From: Candidatus Vecturithrix granuli
Lineage (GTDB): Bacteria > Moduliflexota > Moduliflexia > Moduliflexales > Moduliflexaceae
Assembly (NCBI GenBank): GCA_000739535.1
Contig: DF820467.1
Coordinates: 1-64,000 of the forward strand
DNA: 64,000 nt
Reading direction: 5' to 3'
Made by a program: the position numbers and the translations under genes. A model generated the notes under the pieces. That model saw only the letters and a program-made list of their open reading frames with translations. It had not been told where the DNA came from and did not search any database. The stretch's first letter is position 1. The number at the start of each line of letters is the position of its first letter. Shown one piece after another: positions 60,758 through 64,000 of this stretch.

Positions 60758-61924
60758 TTATGCAAATTTTCCGGCGGGTGGAACGGAACGTTTGCCTTTT
60801 TCGAAATGCACGGCGTTGACCGGGCATACGTTAATACAATTCCCACAGGCAAAGCAGTCAGGAATAGTATGCTGCTGCTTGAGAATGGCGTTCATGACCG
60901 TTGATGGACAGGCTTTGGCGCAAGCCTCGCAGGCAATGCAGGCATCATAGTTGACCTTAATTTTATAGTAACTGACTTTTTCTGCCAGCCAGCCAACCAG
61001 TCCAAAAGGACAGAAGAAATGACACCAGGGGCGATAGACAAACAACGAGGTGATCAGCAATAATCCGATCACGATGATGCCAAACGCACCGAGCACGGCC
61101 GGATTAAAAATTTTAAAAGGATCATAGAGTTCTGTGATGTCAATTGCCCAGATAAACGCCCCGAGAACAATCGCTGCCAAAAAGAGAATTCGCACGGAAT
61201 TTGAAACGACAAACGGGACTTTGAATTGAGGGAAGATGCCCTTGCGGTCGTCTTGATCGCGATTGATCCGGAAAATAAGATCCTGGAGGGTGCCTAATTG
61301 GCAGCCCCAGGAACACAAGAATTTGTTCGCCAGGATGATTCCTCCAACCAGCATTCCCACAAAGGCGATCAAACGAGGCGGAAAAATGACACCGCTTTTA
61401 CCAAATAACACAACCGCATCTTTCACCGTGCCCATCGGACTGGGATCTGAACCCAGAATCACGCCAAATACGACGACCGCAGCCAACAGAAAACGTTTGC
61501 GCTGCTTTGGCGTAATTTTCCCCTGTCTTAACTGGAAAAACATGTACACTAAAAAGCCAATCCAGGCGATAAATTTGAGCAGAATTTTGACCCAATTCTT
61601 CGCAGCTTCTTCTGAGGCCAGGGCCAATGTTTTTTGTGTCTTGGCGACAATTTCTTCCTGAGACAAACCACTTTGTTCGAGGGTTTGTTGCAGGTCTTCT
61701 TGCGAAGTCAAGCCAAAAACGCTTTTTAGAGTCTCTGTGGAAATCTCGTTTTGTACTCCGAACTCCTGAATCGTCATCGTGCTTTTTATAATAAACTCAC
61801 GATCCTCCGGTAAGGTTTCCGGTTTGCCGCCCCACAGCATCATAAAAAGCATTGAAAATACGACAACACTGGTCAGTAACATAATAAATACGGGGATAAC
61901 ACGGGCTTTTTGATCTTGCGACAT
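60758..61924 (-). CDS. NapH/NosR-like membrane 4Fe-4S protein
   Basis: 388 residues. An N-terminal membrane anchor and a soluble region (about 45-100) come first, then about five or six helices with CSWGCQLGTLQDLIFRI and PWCHFFCPFGLVGW. Two 4Fe-4S motifs, CIACEACAKACP and CFACGNCINVCP, end the chain. This is the NapH/NosR/RdxA-type electron-transfer fold, usually passing electrons from quinol to a periplasmic reductase. No reductase is encoded beside it. GGAGGAAC supports the start. Confidence 0.87.
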   Translation of the reverse strand: MSQDQKARVIPVFIMLLTSVVVFSMLFMMLWGGKPETLPEDREFIIKSTMTIQEFGVQNEISTETLKSVFGLTSQEDLQQTLEQSGLSQEEIVAKTQKTLALASEEAAKNWVKILLKFIAWIGFLVYMFFQLRQGKITPKQRKRFLLAAVVVFGVILGSDPSPMGTVKDAVVLFGKSGVIFPPRLIAFVGMLVGGIILANKFLCSWGCQLGTLQDLIFRINRDQDDRKGIFPQFKVPFVVSNSVRILFLAAIVLGAFIWAIDITELYDPFKIFNPAVLGAFGIIVIGLLLITSLFVYRPWCHFFCPFGLVGWLAEKVSYYKIKVNYDACIACEACAKACPSTVMNAILKQQHTIPDCFACGNCINVCPVNAVHFEKGKRSVPPAGKFA

Positions 61925-62144
61925 TCGAGTTCCTCCTTCTTCTATATGGGTGCAATATTTCCCGCTGTTCCGGAAATTTGTCCCTCATTCCCGAAGCAAC
62001 GGGAGCGTTGAAAATTCAGCAGACTTCTTTATTATAAGGACAATGCCCAAAAGAGGCAAGCTCTTTTTTTTACAATGACAGGTTTTTAGAAATTCATTTA
62101 ACAGAAATACCGAGTGTGTCGGAAAAGCTGGGCTTTTAGAGGTT

Positions 62145-63929
62145 TTATCTATCTATCGGTAAACGAATACAAAAGAGCGAGCCTTTGCCTTTGCCGCCGC
62201 TTTCAGCTGCAATGGTTCCGCCGTGTAGTTCAATGATTTTTTGGGCAAGGGTCAGGCCCAAACCGGCTCCGCTATATTTGCGCGTTAAGGGATGTTCAAG
62301 TTGTTCAAAGGGATGAAAAATGCGTTGGATTTCGGCCTGCTCCATCCCTATTCCCGTATCCTGCACGCAAATTTCGACCACAGGACGCGTTTTATCGTTC
62401 GACGGATTCATTTGAGCGGTCAAAGTCACGCTTCCGCCGTCGGGTGTGAATTTGATCGCATTGGATAACAGACTATAAAGCACTTGTTTGAGTTTGCGTT
62501 CATCGGCATTCATCGTCGTCGGTAAGTCTTGAAGATTCAATGAAAGGGAAATCTGATGTTTCCGAGCTTTTTCTTTGACAATGTTCAAGCTGTTTTCCAG
62601 GAGGCGTCTCAGATCAACGGCAGACATAGAAAGTTCCATTTCGCCAGTTTCTAAATTGGACAAATCGAGAATGTCATTAATTAGATGGTGCAGTTCTTGA
62701 CTATATTTGAGAATATCCTGTAAATATTCTTTCTGATGTCCAACTCGATTGTTCTCTTCCTCTTCCCAGAGCAGCAGTTCGGTGTTGCTAATGATGGGAA
62801 CAAGGGGAGTGCGGAGTTCATGGCTGATGATGGATAAAAAATCGCTTTTCACGCGATTGGCCACTTCAAGATTTTTGCGGGTTTCCAGGAGGTGTTCTAA
62901 CATAAGATTGATCGTGTGTGCCAGATGGCCAAGTTCATCCTGTTTCCGAATACAAAGTCTTTGAGAGGCGTCGCCATGCGTACCGATTTCACGGACTTTA
63001 TTGCTCAGTTCCGTCAGTGGAGAAAGTACGATGGTATCCAAAAGACGCCTGATCAGAATCATAGACACTAATCCTGTGGTTAACAACGAAAGGATATAAT
63101 AGACTAAAGTCATGCGCCCGTGATCGGCAATTTTGCGAGGAAGTTCTATTTTCACGATAAACGCAGGTTTCCCAAATATATCGTGCTGGAGCGCATAACC
63201 CGCGATAGTGGTCGAATCTCTACGCTGAATGATAATCTGTTCCGGGTCTTCTGTCAAAGCCACATACGCCTCCTGATCAGCAAGCTCCAGGGATGATGAC
63301 TGCAAAGGGAGAATGGACATCTGGAGATGCGTCTTTTGAGAAAGTTGTTCAATTTCGGTACGATCAATATAGCGACCAACAAGCAAAGTTCCCTGGATAG
63401 GGCCGCTGAAATCGCTTTTAAGAATAGGGCGCGAAATGAGATATACAGGCAGAGAGGAGAGTGTGATAAGGCCGGCTTTACTGCTTTCGGTGTCTGAATG
63501 GGTGAGTAAAAACCGGTTGGAAGCAATTCTCTTGATCAAATCGTCCGGAAAAGGTACCGCTGATCCTGAGATGAAATCCACATTTTTTGCATACACGATC
63601 TCTCCGTTCAGATTGATGAAGATCATAAAATTGATTCCCAGGGTTGTCAGGGTTGCATCACTTAGATTGCTTTGAATATATTCTTCATTGTGATTTTGAA
63701 TAAAATAATAGGTATCATCCCAGGGCGCCCAATCTCCGGCTGTGGCATTTAACCAGTCAAGAGTATTTGATAACTCATTCAGGCTGCGTTTGACATTCAC
63801 CTTAACATCCTCTGTTTCTAACTGGGTAAATCCTCCAAGAATGACAAGGTGTGAAATGAGCGTTAGTACGACTAATAAAATGACGAACGCAATTCCGATA
63901 ATCGTAAGTGTCTTTTGGCGGATGTTCAT
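62145..63929 (-). CDS. Sensor histidine kinase with CHASE4 domain
   Basis: 594 residues. Helix about 9-31, a CHASE4 periplasmic domain about 50-200 (LDWLNATAGDWAPWDDTY), helix about 273-293, HAMP about 293-350, HisKA with phospho-acceptor His near residue 370 (ISHELRTPLVP), and an ATPase domain (N box LLSNAIKF, G1 DTGIGM, F box FHPFEQ, G2 GAGLGLTLA). It senses an unknown periplasmic signal. No receiver-domain partner is in the window; it may be beyond the left end of its transcript or orphan. GAGGTAGC precedes the ATG. The 63930-64000 edge shows no gene. Confidence 0.93.
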   Translation of the reverse strand: MNIRQKTLTIIGIAFVILLVVLTLISHLVILGGFTQLETEDVKVNVKRSLNELSNTLDWLNATAGDWAPWDDTYYFIQNHNEEYIQSNLSDATLTTLGINFMIFINLNGEIVYAKNVDFISGSAVPFPDDLIKRIASNRFLLTHSDTESSKAGLITLSSLPVYLISRPILKSDFSGPIQGTLLVGRYIDRTEIEQLSQKTHLQMSILPLQSSSLELADQEAYVALTEDPEQIIIQRRDSTTIAGYALQHDIFGKPAFIVKIELPRKIADHGRMTLVYYILSLLTTGLVSMILIRRLLDTIVLSPLTELSNKVREIGTHGDASQRLCIRKQDELGHLAHTINLMLEHLLETRKNLEVANRVKSDFLSIISHELRTPLVPIISNTELLLWEEEENNRVGHQKEYLQDILKYSQELHHLINDILDLSNLETGEMELSMSAVDLRRLLENSLNIVKEKARKHQISLSLNLQDLPTTMNADERKLKQVLYSLLSNAIKFTPDGGSVTLTAQMNPSNDKTRPVVEICVQDTGIGMEQAEIQRIFHPFEQLEHPLTRKYSGAGLGLTLAQKIIELHGGTIAAESGGKGKGSLFCIRLPIDR

Positions 63930-64000
63930 AGTGCTACCTCAGTAAAGCATCATTTTGTTCTCATGGACTCTGGGCGTAATTCTCTTTATTAAGTCATGCT

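Overview
The window reads as a chromosomal segment of a Gram-negative (diderm) bacterium. It has lipoprotein signal peptides with lipoboxes, a TolC-family outer-membrane protein, a lipid-A-synthase N-terminal (LAB_N) protein, GT39/ArnT-like membrane enzymes and four methyl-accepting chemotaxis proteins (MCPs). Base composition looks moderate. Intergenic DNA is crowded with palindromic repeats of several families, more than is usual in enteric or pseudomonad genomes. The mix of poly-HAMP MCPs, envelope glycosylation genes and hairpin repeats would suit a large-genome, filamentous or gliding environmental lineage (candidate phyla such as KSB3/Modulibacteria come to mind). I cannot prove the taxon from this sequence. 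I saw no rRNA, tRNA, CRISPR array, transposase or integrase gene.

Region 1 (about 0.3-24.3 kb) is a cell-surface carbohydrate neighbourhood. It holds two GT39-like polytopic enzymes, two dolichyl-phosphate-sugar-synthase-like GT2 enzymes, a LAB_N protein, a TIM-barrel glycosidase-like protein, a radical SAM/SPASM protein, two TolB-like propellers, a CotH - DUF4956 - VTC cluster, two SGNH hydrolase lipoproteins, a LPG-synthase-type flippase-like protein, a sugar-nucleotide epimerase, an HNH nuclease pair and a SAM methyltransferase. Four proteins with unrelated catalytic parts share one C-terminal beta-sandwich-like module, which links them functionally.

Region 2 (24.3-37.4 kb) is metabolic and housekeeping: PspA, a dihydrolipoyl dehydrogenase, a TolC-family protein, a GrpB-domain protein, then a 2-oxoacid dehydrogenase operon on the minus strand (E2, E3, fused E1 alpha-beta). 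A DJ-1/PfpI protein, a DeoR-type regulator and a queuosine-precursor transporter follow on the plus strand. Each gap in the dehydrogenase operon contains a long palindrome.

Region 3 (37.4-38.1 kb) is an MNT/HEPN two-gene module whose HEPN gene is cut short by a MITE-like repeat.

Region 4 (38.3-60.7 kb) is the most striking part. Nine PF04392-type ABC substrate-binding proteins (SBPs), two SBP_bac_3-type proteins and four MCPs are interleaved with no permease, ATPase, CheA or CheW gene. Seven SBPs form a continuous tandem array, most with their own promoter-like box and leader palindrome. Eight of the nine share an unusual basic C-terminal tail. The four MCPs form a HAMP-number ladder (about 8, 7, 6 and 1 units) and all end in a pentapeptide matching the CheR-tether pattern. 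The simplest reading is a chemosensory expansion in which orphan SBPs act as periplasmic ligand-capturing partners for the MCPs. A NapH/NosR-like ferredoxin membrane protein and a CHASE4 histidine kinase close the window.

A recurrent element, with ATGAAAAT / ATTTTCAT ends enclosing hairpins, supplies the Shine-Dalgarno sequence to three downstream genes. In two of them it also carries a short leader ORF ending in an ATGA overlap with the gene, so the repeat appears to act as a mobile translation-coupling leader.
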